Assembly: GCA_014529385.2 (NCBI GenBank)
Contig: CM043957.1
Coordinates: forward strand, 66,544,003-66,608,002
Origin: Adiantum capillus-veneris
Lineage: Eukaryota > Streptophyta > Polypodiopsida > Polypodiales > Pteridaceae
Length of the DNA stretch: 64,000 bases
Direction of reading: 5' to 3'
The notes under the pieces were generated by a model that was given only the letters and a program-made list of their open reading frames with translations, did no database searches and was not told where the DNA came from. Shown one piece after another: positions 35,163 through 45,300 of the stretch. The position numbers were made by a program, and so were the translations under genes. Every line of letters starts with the position of its first letter. Position 1 is the stretch's first letter.

Positions 35163-36539
35163 TACACTTAGTTATCAAAATTCCTCTCAAAACCCTTCTT
35201 GACCAAAGCAACTTTTGCTTGTCAAGCTAGCCTTGTAGAAGATTCTGCAATATCTAATAAGTTCAAAATTGTAAAGTATAAATTTAACTTGTGCAACGGC
35301 TTGCTGGAATCACCACCCTTGATTGACCTAATGAACTCAAAGTCTTGCTTGTGATAAATATAGATCATGGTCACTTTTGACTGCATCTAGTTTAAAAAAC
35401 TTACCTAGAAGTCATTCCCTAGGACAATTCAAACCAAAACATTAAGATAGAGAGTAAGAGACTCCTGCCATCTTCGTGAACTATAACAAATAGTTGGCCA
35501 TGCCAAACATCTTTGCACCTTTATCCATTCTAGTAATATTCCTTGCCTTTGTAAAAAAAAAAGGCTTTTGGAAACCTCTTGGAGACATCCATCAATATGA
35601 AATTATACATAAAGCTAAAAAAAACACAAAGAACATGAAATCTCAAGCGTTAGGATCATTTTCTACCGATGCTCTCTGCCTGATGCAATGCATAGGAGAA
35701 ACTGTGCTAAATTTAGGAAATTTCCTCTCAAAGAGGATCGTTTCATTGTCAAGATTCTTTATCAAGACTACTTGCTTAGATCTCTTGCAAAAATATCTTT
35801 GTCTGACACATTGCCTTTTTCAAGATTTCTTGGTGTGCCTTGCACCACCCAAAAAAACATTTGTCCTTTACATGGGTCAATTTTGGCTTGCCCAACCTTC
35901 AGTTTTGTTGATTCCCTTCCGCACAATAACATTGTCAACAAGAATTTCATTTGCAAAGATTCACCCAAATCTGTTAAATAATTGTAAGTTGAAGGATATA
36001 TGTCACTTGTTAGGTTTCCAAGGGCATAAATATGGGGAGAAAATAACTAGAAATGGAAAACTTGTAAAGGTTTTTGGTAATCATTTTCAAACTTTGCAAG
36101 GCATGCAAAAAATTTGTTAACATACCGGATACAGAAAGACTCAGAAAAGCAATGCAGAAGAGACATTTAAAGCTCAATTTGAGGTGCCTAGGGGGTAAGA
36201 GGTGTGAAGGCACCCCTATTCAATTGAAAATGGCCAAGTTGGTGGGGAAAAAAAATTTAATCAGTAGTGATGGTGGACTGAGTGCGCCAAAGAGAGAAAG
36301 AGAGAAAGGGACCGCCATGATGCTCAATTTTGGCCATTATAAAAACAAAAATACCACATAGGGTGGCACAAACACACAGAGAGAAAGATCTTGAAATTCC
36401 ATGTTGGTCTGTTTTGGTCTCCCTTCTCCCACAAGTGACCATTTTCACAATTCTTCTCAAAAGAGTTCTCTGTTGTCTTCTCCATGGAGCACGCAAGCAC
36501 ATGCAAGGCTTTAGCTCCACAACTTTTCCCTCTCCCCAG
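35163..36539. other. Non-coding region with an unrecognised open frame
   Basis: A 208-codon plus-strand frame (35494-36120) and overlapping frames have no recognisable motif and an unconvincing composition. I see no gene. Confidence 0.5.
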
Positions 36540-36680
36540 TGTAAGAGACAATGAACTACCACATGCTCTTCTCCACACATCCATTCCATATATATATCCT
36601 TGGCTTGCTAAATATAGGCCCCCTATACCGCATGTGTGTTGTGGCCCTTGGCCTGCCCCAGTCCTACCTTAGGACTAACA
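36540..36680 (-). repeat. Dispersed repeat, copy 2
   Basis: It is homologous to 29,762-29,909 in the same orientation (GTAAGAGACAATGAACTACC… CCTTGGCCTGCCC). To its right, ACTACCCCCTACA may be a worn polypurine tract. Confidence 0.5.
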
Positions 36681-37345
36681 AGATATTTGGTATATGCTAC
36701 AACTACCCCCTACAATCCACTTCTTTAGAGTTTTCTTGTTGACATCTTTTGTTTTAGCAACAAGAGAGGTTCCCAAAGGATAAAGATAGGGTAGTGCTTC
36801 AAACTTGATCTCCTCAAAGTAAGAGGAAAGCGAGCACTCATGCGGCAACAAGACACCAACGACAATGTTGATAAAGTTTGCTATAAACTTTATAGCCCTG
36901 ACCAAAATCCTTTGAAAAAGAACCTCTCTATGAATCCAGCTACGTAACAAAGAAGAAGACAAAAAACTATAATAACCACTAAAAATTTGCCAATCAACCT
37001 CCTAGATTCTACAAAGTTCAAGAACATTTACTCACATGTGATACACATGGTCCTTGTTCTTTAGAACATAAGATGCTCTAGTAACCTTGTCTGCCTCAAG
37101 CAAAAACCCATAATAGTATGATGAGCACATCAAGTTTAGTTTCTCAAGTGTAGCCCAACTATCACGAATCCACTTGAGTGCAAGAACTCAAGCCATTCAA
37201 TCCAATTCAATATTTGGATCAACAATATTCAACACTATAATTTGTGGGCAATGAACAATAATACCAAACTTAGACAAATTTTACACTATGCATCAAACAC
37301 ATACGCCAAAATAATGCAACCACCTTTCCAAAATACTCTCCATGT
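36681..37345. other. Non-coding spacer
   Basis: Nothing recognised apart from low-level similarity around the copy-2 repeat edge. Confidence 0.5.
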
Positions 37346-37800
37346 TTGAGTGCCAAATCATTCAAAATCTTCTCCTTTTCCTTTTCAAGATCTTATTTTA
37401 TCATTGTGTGTCTTGCATGCTCAATGCAACCTACTAGTGGAAATTGCTTCTTTATAAATGGTTGTCTTGTTTCTTGGACCAGCAAGAAACAACGATGTGT
37501 TGCAGTTTCTACGACTAAGTCAAAATATTTTGCGGCATCACTTGCACCTCGTGAGCTGATCTGGCTTCAACAAATGCTGGTTGATATTGATCACTCTCCT
37601 CTTTCTAGCACACCCTTGTGGTGTGACAACCAAAGTGCTATTAGTTTTGCAAAATACTATGTTCAACATAATAAGTCAAAACATATTGTTGTCCATTATC
37701 ATTATGTCAGGTATGAAGTACACAAAGGAACCAGGTTGAACATTGTCCAAGTGACTAGATGATTGCAGAAATTCTCACCAAAGGCCTCAACGAGTTATGT
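37346..37800 (+). pseudogene. Ty1/copia RNase H remnant
   Basis: The frame around 37436-37762 carries the copia RNase H C-terminal pattern: LVSWTSKKQRCVAVSTTKSKYFAASLAPRELIWLQQML, then PLWCDNQSAISFAKYYVQHNKSKHI and HYHYVRYEV. A following broken frame gives ILTKGL. The usual STxEAEY is STTKSKY, so acidic residues are lost. The rest of gag-pol is absent upstream. A purine tract (GAGTGGGGA) followed by TGTTGG at 38106 suggests where the 3' LTR begins. Confidence 0.5.
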
Positions 37801-38105
37801 TTCATCCTCTTACCCTCGGAGCTTGGAGTTGCTTCGGCCTTACTCTTTCTAGATTAGCTTCTCTGCTATTGTAATAGCTTTGTACATATGACATTGTAAT
37901 CCTAAAGGTACCATGCACTATACACACTCCACATTTTCACATTGTGATCTCTGAGTCACTTGTACATTTATATATAGATACACAATTCACTTTCACATCA
38001 TCATTGCTGGTTCATATTTTCACATTGTATAGGGGCTTGGGTTTTTCCCTTGATCTCCACAAGGGTTTTTTCATCCAAAGCTAGAGACCTTTGTTTGAGT
38101 GGGGA

Positions 38106-38615
38106 TGTTGGAGTTGTATATGGCTCACTCTACTCAACTTGGTCTCACCTATATATTCATATCTTGTTCTCAATATGAATCAGTCTTTGGGAGCATACAT
38201 GGTGTGTCTCTTGTCTTGTCTCTCTCTTTCTTTCTACATCTCAACACTTTTATTTCCCTCCAAAATCACTCCCCTCTCTCTCACTCCTCTCACTCCTCTC
38301 CCGCTCTCTTCTCTCTGCTACTTTTTAGCACACACTCTTACTCCTTCCTCTCATTTGTTGGAGGTCCACTCCATAGATTTGTTGCAGCTCTCCTCCTCAT
38401 AGCTCTCTACTCTGTAGCTTTGCTACAACTCTCCATCCCATAGCTCTCCACATCACAACTCTCCTCTCCACTCCATAGCTCTATTGCATCTCTCCATATC
38501 ATAGCTTTCCACTCCATATCTCACCTCTCCACTCTATATCTCTGCTGAAACTCTCCATCCCATAGCTCTCCACTCCATAGATCTTTGGTTTGAGGCCAGA
38601 TCTATTCTCCTTGCC
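38106..38615 (+). repeat. Possible copia 3' LTR, C/T-rich
   Basis: It begins TGTTGGAGTTGTATATGG right after a GAGTGGGGA purine tract and contains long C/T-rich stretches and repeated CTCTCCA(C/T)(C/T)CCATAG units (about 38,360-38,585). No second LTR copy was found. Alternatively it is the leader of the unknown gene at 38616. Confidence 0.5.
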
Positions 38616-41363
38616 ATGGAGCTCAATGACATTAAAAACCTCCCACCCACAAAAAGATCGCCAAGTTCAAAAATGATGTCTCTACATGTTCGACTGCCAA
38701 CGGACTTTGCACCCTCAAAGCATCATTACTTGCAAATTGCATAATAATTTCATGGTGTAGGTCACACCAATGTGGACCTTTGGGTGCATGGTTTCTTTTA
38801 CTCTAATGATCAAGCCATCAATGTGTATCCAATATTCAATAGCCTTGCTTCATTCTTACAATATGTAGGTGGAGGGGAGCAAGGTCTTCTTGAATGCTAC
38901 AAGCAATTGTTGACTATTGGAGCTGATAGCGCACAATGGTCTTTGCATCAATGCCAACTTCTATCCCATACCGCTAGTGGATTGCACGAAAAGATCATTC
39001 ATGCAGAGGAGGAAGTGGAAACTCTTAATCTATAGGTGGAAGAGAAGGATGCTAAGATTTCAAACCTTGAAGATAAGATCATGCATCTTAAAAAGACGCC
39101 CTTAGGTGCAAGTGAACATAAGAGGAGTTTCTCAGCCATAGAGACTTTAGCCCTCAAAACTGGTGCTCATAAAAATAAGGGTTATAGCTACAAGGTGCAT
39201 TTTGCTATGCTCCAATTTGTGCTTTAAGTTGCTTCTATGGTTATTTTTGTCCCTTCTTGTAGGAGTTTTATCCAAGCACTGTGTGGTGGCCACAACCAAC
39301 AGGATTGCATCCATTTGTTGATTTTGTGCCTCAAGAAATTGAATTTCATAGCCCTTCTACAAGCACAAAATGTAGAACATTTTAATGTTTTTACAAAGGA
39401 ACTGATGCAAAGGTTTTCAAATCTGTGAGTGCTGTTGAGGTATAGGAGGCTTGTGATGAAGTGGGAATTAATAATAAGGGATACATTGCCTTATATTGTC
39501 TCCTTAAGTATGCTTTAAGGGAAAAAGGAATTACTGAGAATGTTTTTCCTATACCACTTAAGGTCAATCATGCTAAGAAAGCTTCAAACAAGGATGTGTA
39601 CGGGACTATTTGCACATAGAGGAGATAATGCCTTCATCCATCTTTACCAAGCGGTCAAAAGAAGTAAGGAAAAGTACCAATGCAAGCATTGGTGCAGATA
39701 GAGTGGACAAGTGATTTCCTTACTCAATGTCAAATAATATTTTTGCTGATTTGAGAAAGCTTTAAATGGAAATAGTACATTTTTATGATGTACCACCTAA
39801 TGGTAAGGCTACAGTAATGTGTATTCTTTTTTTTTCAAATTATGGTTTTTCATATGTTATTTTGGACATTTTACAGTGCTAGGATCAAAGTTGGTGTTTG
39901 TGATCAAGCTAGATGAGTGTCAAATTTTGAAGAAACAAAGACTAGAAAGGATGAGTATTAATCTCATGACGAGACATTGTTTCAATCCAAAACGTACACC
40001 TATGAACGAGGATTTTGCACCATCTTTCAGTGTCCTGTTAGAGAAAAACATATGGTTTCTTAGTGCTATTGAGGTTCCCACAATGAGACCCATGAAGTGT
40101 TTGCTTGGATTTTTGAACTCATTTCATGGATAACACATGTCATTAAGGCACAACTAGCTGGGAAAAAACTCCAAGTAGATGGCATAAGGGAGTTTGAAGT
40201 TGACTGGCACTTAGGTGACGTTTTGAAAACAATCAAGTGCATTCTAGGATGCAAACCAGGGGCTAGAGCTTTGTATACTTGTCCATTCTGCATTAAGGTC
40301 TATAAGGGAAATGCATGCAAAAACGCAATAGTTGACGAAACAAAGAAAGAGGACAATTCACAAATTACACATGTTGGAGCATTCGATGCTACGATGTCCT
40401 AGGCTGGAGGAGCCCAATTGTGCCACAAAAGATAGTGAATGGAACCCTATAATTAAAAATGTGCATTTTTGCACACTTTATTCTTTTATGCACATCTTTG
40501 ATCATTTATTAAAGCTTTATATTGATTATGCCTTTACAATTAAGCCTACAAAGAGGTCGCTTGATGCTATCTCAAAAGTGGAAGGGCTCTTAAATTCAAT
40601 AGATTGTCATGGGACCAACATCTCCAAACACTCAGGAAGTGTCCCAACCAGTTTCCATGAGTGGCTAAAGGCAAGGCACTTTTTTAAGAGGGTTCTGCCC
40701 AAGGAAAGTAGTACACATGCCGGATCATCAACATCTGAAGGTGGATGGGAGTTGTGGAAGGATCTTTGCAAGTGTACAATAGACAATGATAGCAATGTAG
40801 GTATTGTGCTTAGCCAAAAAAAACATGTTTGGGTGGTATTCAACAAGATGATGAAGATACCTATGAGGAGCAAAAAAAATTCCAAAATTTGGTGGTGGAG
40901 CTCACAAAGGTGGTCATCACAGAATGGGGTGAAACAAACATTACACACTATATGGTGAGTGCTTACTATTCTGTCTTGGTGTGTTCTATGCTTTAGTTTT
41001 GATCATTGATGTGTTGTGGCTTTATGGGTAGCATATCCTCTATGCACATGGTGCATACTTTATGAACATATATGGTTCATTGCATATTTGGAGCATACAA
41101 GGTATGGAGAAGTCACACTATTGTGTCAAGGGTGTCTACTTCAAGAATACAAGACATGGAGGGGGTTTAGTGTGCACATGCTATTTTCAAGAAATGTTAA
41201 ACTGTATTTACCATACCACTTTTGGATGCAAAGTGTCGATTGAACATGCAAGGTTATCGCGCTTGGCAAAAGAAGCCCGTCGACTGGCCCATGCTCATTC
41301 CTCACAAGGTCTAGCATGGGATGCAATGTGGCGAGCATCAAGAACTAGGGTGGAAAAAGTCTA
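38616..41363 (+). pseudogene. Decayed unrecognised gene, possibly a DDE-type transposase
   Basis: A start at 38616 (MELNDIKNLPPT) leads through broken frames. A helical, coiled-coil-like stretch (HAEEEVETLNL, then VEEKDAKISNLEDKI) is split by a CAG-to-TAG stop near 39,033. Later blocks include VFVIKLDECQILKKQRLERMS (about 39,895), DWHLGDVLKTIKCILGCKPGAR…CPFC (40,200-40,290), a segment at 40,430-40,850 and ITEWGETNITHYM (about 40,945). That block appears to join across an intron (GTGAGT donor at about 40,954, TAG acceptor near 41,029) to HILYAHGAYFMNIYGSLHIWSIQGMEKSHYCVKG and end at 41363. The order of LDECQ, HLGD and GMEKSHY could reflect an RNase H-like D/D/E core, but this is weak. Several frameshifts and stops show it is dead. 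I do not recognise the family. Confidence 0.5.
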
Positions 41364-42772
41364 GGCCAAGAGGCAGTAGATGTACTTGGAATCTCATGAT
41401 TATGGAAAATCCATTGCCGTTGGATGCACTTGTTATCCCCGTAATTTGAGTATTACAACATATTTTTTTGTGTCACAACCGTCTTGGTTTTTGGTTCGAG
41501 TGTTTTCATTGTTTGATTGTTTACACAATTGTTTGAGTAGACGTTTAGCTCTGTGTGTTTGAATAGTTCTCTACTTTCATGTGGTTTTATACTTCAAAAG
41601 ATTATTTTCTTGTCCTTTTAGCAACTCTTTTCCACCATGTGAACCCACCCTTAATGGCCACCCTAAATAAAGAGGGGAAAATCCCCCATCACAAACACAA
41701 AACACTCCCTCCCTCACCAAATACCACAAGCTCTAAGGACAAGTCCCAAACGCACTTTCTAGATGGCACGGACCAAAAAAAAATGCAAAGAAGAATCCAA
41801 AGACCAATGAGGTGTCCATGAGGTAGAATATGTGTGCTAATCGGAAACCAAAAGAGCTAATCGACCCCAAATTCATAGAGGCAAACACGTCCTTGATGAG
41901 GGTCCGACATGGGAAGGGAAGGAAATCCAAGTGAATCATAGGGTGGATAGAAAGACGTTTCCAGGAGGGATGGGAACAAGGCCATCTGGCCTAGGTTGCC
42001 AAAATGTGGTCGGCAAGTCACTACCCAAGGAGATGGGTGCCATGCCTTTTGATCCACCCAACAATGATGAGTGCAATAGCAATGATGAAGATTATGATCT
42101 TGATGAAGATGCTCCCGAGCCACCTCCCAAGCAACGCCGCAAGTCAAAATTCTACAAGAAGCCACAAAGAGCATTCCCACAAGGAGCTTAGAGTCCTCCA
42201 CAACGACGACCTCAAAGAGCACGACACTTATGTAGATCGTTTGTTGAAATCTGACATTACCAAAAGACAGCGAACCTGCTTACCAAAAAGGCAAACGTGT
42301 AGAGAGGTGCTACAAAGCTATATCACAGAGCTTTGGATGTCTGTTGTTGCCCTCGAATCAATTTAGGAGGGTCTAGAGGCTTACTCTTATGTGATGCCCG
42401 TGCTAAGTGTGTAACAATCATGGCCAAGGACATGCAACTAGCATGTCGCCTTAGTCATGAGTGATATTTTTTTTATTTCAAACCTTTTTTTAACTAGCCG
42501 TTGTAGTCGAAACAAGTTTGCTTTGAAAACCTTATATTGGAATCAAGTTTTCTTTAGAACTCGGTGTATTTGCACTTTGCGATAAATACAATCACGTCTC
42601 TTATTGTCTCTCTATGTAATCTTGAAACAAGTTTTTTTTGTTTGTATAATTTAGCTCATTTTACTAGAACTCTAGAGGGCATATCTCTCAATAAAGTTAA
42701 GATTCATGTCTATAATTGTCTACATTTCTTTTAGTTAACTGGTTGAAGGTGAGGTGATAATTAGTTGTCCAA
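41364..42772. other. Non-coding spacer with a short acidic open frame
   Basis: A plus-strand frame at 41931-42191 encodes an acidic/proline stretch (NDEDYDLDEDAPEPPPKQRRKSK). It may be a leftover exon of the decayed gene upstream or a gag-like piece. Nothing else was recognised. Confidence 0.5.
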
Positions 42773-43063
42773 TAGGTACTCCAAATGGCCTGCATATGTT
42801 AGATGATGGAAGATTAGGCTAAAACATTTTCCTTTGATTGGCATGAAAATTTCCATTAGGTACAATAAGTGTCCTACATATGCTAGATGATGGCTAATTG
42901 TGCCAAATTAGCTCTGTCCACAAGGCAACGAGGATTGACCAGACAACAGTCTTGTAGGGCCTTTTCTTGTTGCATTGTGGGCAGAGCTAATTTGGCCCAA
43001 TTAGCCATCATCTAGCATATGAAGTTCACCTGGAGTACCTAATGTACATTTTCATGCCAATCA
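42773..43063. mobile_element. Fold-back (MITE-like) element with 98-bp arms
   Basis: 42835-42932 and 42966-43063 are inverted copies of about 98 bp separated by 33 bp. TGATTGGCATGAAAAT is at the left edge and its complement at the right edge, and AGCTCTGTCCACAAGGCAAC faces GTTGCATTGTGGGCAGAGCT. A worn direct copy of the left arm lies at about 42,774-42,822. A transcript could form a long hairpin. No transposase is present. Confidence 0.5.
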
Positions 43064-43519
43064 CATGACAATTTTTTATCCATGTACAAAAGTAATATTC
43101 AAAAAGTTAATACACGTCACTAAAGATAATTTTTTTACAAATTGCATGGTCACTGAACATGATCAAAACAATAACCTGAAGTTGCAATAGATCATGGACA
43201 AGAGTCAGTTGACATGATTTTCATTTAAAAAGGTTGTACACCAGGCTTAACTATCTTTTGATAGGAGGCACTTTGGGATCTCTCTACGACGTTCTTCAAC
43301 ATTGGGTAGGATGGATGTAAGCACAGAGGAAGCTATGGCTTGGGCACTATCAACACAAAGGGCTTGACTAAGTGCTATGCGTGTCATGACCTTGCAACAA
43401 AAACCAATGCCAAAAGTGGCAATTGCAAGGGATTTTTTCACCATAATAATTACATGGGTTGTTTGAGGGATGGTGTTTACTAGTAGCCTTAAGCGCCCAC
43501 AAAACAAAATGGCCATTAC

Positions 43520-43696
43520 GGTCCAATAAATTTGTGTCAACCTGTGGGAAAGTACTCTTATAAGCATGCAAACACATCTCTATTTGTCAATAGTGTTTAC
43601 ATGGAAAGTGTAAACTCTATATGTAGTAGATTTTTAATAAAAAAAAAGCATAGCGTGTGTTTTGTTTTACTGTGTTGAGCTCTCTCACTCTCTTTG

Positions 43697-43772
<76 letters not shown>

Positions 43773-43830
43773 CGTCCTCTTTGCCATGGCTCCTACTCGT
43801 CTACACCCTCCATAGCCAGGATCCTATCAA
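43520..43830 (+). repeat. 5' LTR of the small element
   Basis: It aligns with 45041-45300 from GGTCCA(A/G)TAAA to GGATCCTATCAA. It is longer than the 3' copy because of the expanded CT microsatellite. Confidence 0.5.
43699..43769. repeat. (TC)n microsatellite, about 35 dinucleotides
   Basis: A pure TC run within the 5' LTR; the 3' LTR has only a short CT stretch at the same place. It also creates spurious Ser-Leu open frames. Confidence 0.5.
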
Positions 43831-44346
43831 CAGGGATCAGAGCTCAATCACCTTAAGGGATGGAGCTCGAAGAGCTTCAGGATAACCGTTTCCTGAAGAC
43901 GAGAAGACGTTCATCGACTTGCAACAATTCAACCAGAACTTCCATCAACAAGTTTGCCTTGGCATGCTGGGGACTTTTCATCACTATATATCCTGCTATC
44001 TCACTTCTACTACCCGTTGCAAGTAGATTTCCCATCGTGCGACTGTTGTCTACGCTATTGCCTCATTACAAAGTTTGATGTTATTTTTTTAGTTTCACAC
44101 TATTTATTCAATTGTCCAACTTTATTTAAACCCTTCAAGAGCCCATTCACAACCCTTTGTTTAAAGAACCCATTCACACCCTCGGTTCGGTGCTCAATAC
44201 TCAGCGTTAAATCATAGATTAACTAGTAATCTTCAGCTCTAGATTTGCAAAAAATTGGCAAGACTTGGATCAAAATTTAAATACATAAAACAAACGGAAT
44301 CAAATTAAAAGTGGTCTTTAACATCAAACTCTTTTGCCAGTTTACT

Positions 44347-44649
44347 ATGGCTTTAAAGGTCGATAAATTCAATGGTTCCGGTTTTCATACGTGGCAAATT
44401 AATGTGAAAGGCTATCTGACGTAAAAGAATCTTTGAAGCATGGTCAAGCCCCTATCAATCAACAAAGATGGCACACCCATTGTAGTTATGAGAATGCTAT
44501 TTGTTGAGCAACAACGCAAGGACAAGCAAACATTATGTATTATCCTAACATCCCTCGAAGATGACTTTATTCATTATTTGGATGACGTGCAATCTTCAAA
44601 TGTTTCTTGGATGGAATTAGAGAAAGTTTTTGGTCCTAAAGCTAAGTAA
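44347..44649 (+). pseudogene. copia-type gag fragment
   Basis: MALKVDKFNGSGFHTWQINVKGYLT opens at 44347, with the typical copia gag start F-x-G-x-(N/G)-(F)-x-x-W. Two stops follow within ten codons, then a readable stretch to 44649 (LCIILTSLEDDFIHYLDDVQSSNVSWMELEKVF). It is truncated after about 100 codons and not functional. Confidence 0.5.
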
Positions 44650-45017
44650 TCCAAAATGAGACAATAAATGATTGCTCAACAAGGTTGATGGTGATGATGA
44701 TGGTGAAGCATTGATGATTCCCGTAGATAGTGATGTCCTATAGTTTTCAAAAAAAAATAAAAATGGATTTTACGTTCGTTATTGTCAAAAATGGTATGGG
44801 TTCTAGACACTGCCACACATCAGTGGCAAGACCGCCCATTTATGTTTGGTACTGAGTCCTCGTAGTCTCACGTTGACGATTGTTTGAGGAAAGTGCACAC
44901 ACACACACACATATGTTGTTGTCAAGGAGGGCGCTTCTACTCGTAGTTTGAGGTGATTGAACTCTACCACGGTCTACACCAAGTCCATTGTCAGTGGTTT
45001 GGGCTTGAGGGGGGGTT

Positions 45018-45300
45018 TGTTGGGTTCCAAGCCCAATTTTGGTCCAGTAAAGTCGTGTCAGCCCGTGGGAAAGTACTCTTATAAGCATGCAGACACATCT
45101 CCAATTGTCAATAGAGTTTGCATGGAAAGTTTAAACTCTATATGTAGTAGATTTTTAATCAAAGAAAAAATGCATAGCATGTGTTTTGTTTTACTGTGTC
45201 GAGCTCTATCTCTCTGTCATTGAATCTCTCTCTCTCTTTGCACATCCTCTTTGCCATGGCTCCTACTCATCTACACCCTCCAAATTTGGGATCCTATCAA
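45018..45300 (+). repeat. 3' LTR of the small element
   Basis: It begins TGTTGGGTTCCAAGCCC after a purine tract and ends near GGATCCTATCAA, 283 bp. It is homologous to 43520-43830. Confidence 0.5.

Larger units (their letters stand above)
43520..45300 (+). mobile_element. Small deleted LTR retrotransposon (copia-like gag only)
   Basis: Two homologous terminal segments (43520-43830 and 45018-45300) enclose about 1.2 kb holding only a copia-type gag fragment. A G-rich polypurine tract (GAGGGGGGGT) lies just before TGTTGGG at 45018. GGATCAGAGC follows the left copy near the expected primer site. The left LTR seems to have lost its first bases. Pol is absent. Confidence 0.5.

Noticed and set aside
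35494-36120. 208-aa plus-strand open frame
   Set aside because: No recognisable motif. Overlapping frames of similar length exist on both strands, so it is likely chance in decayed DNA.
43662-43885. Ser-Leu repeat open frames
   Set aside because: They are produced by the (TC)n microsatellite.
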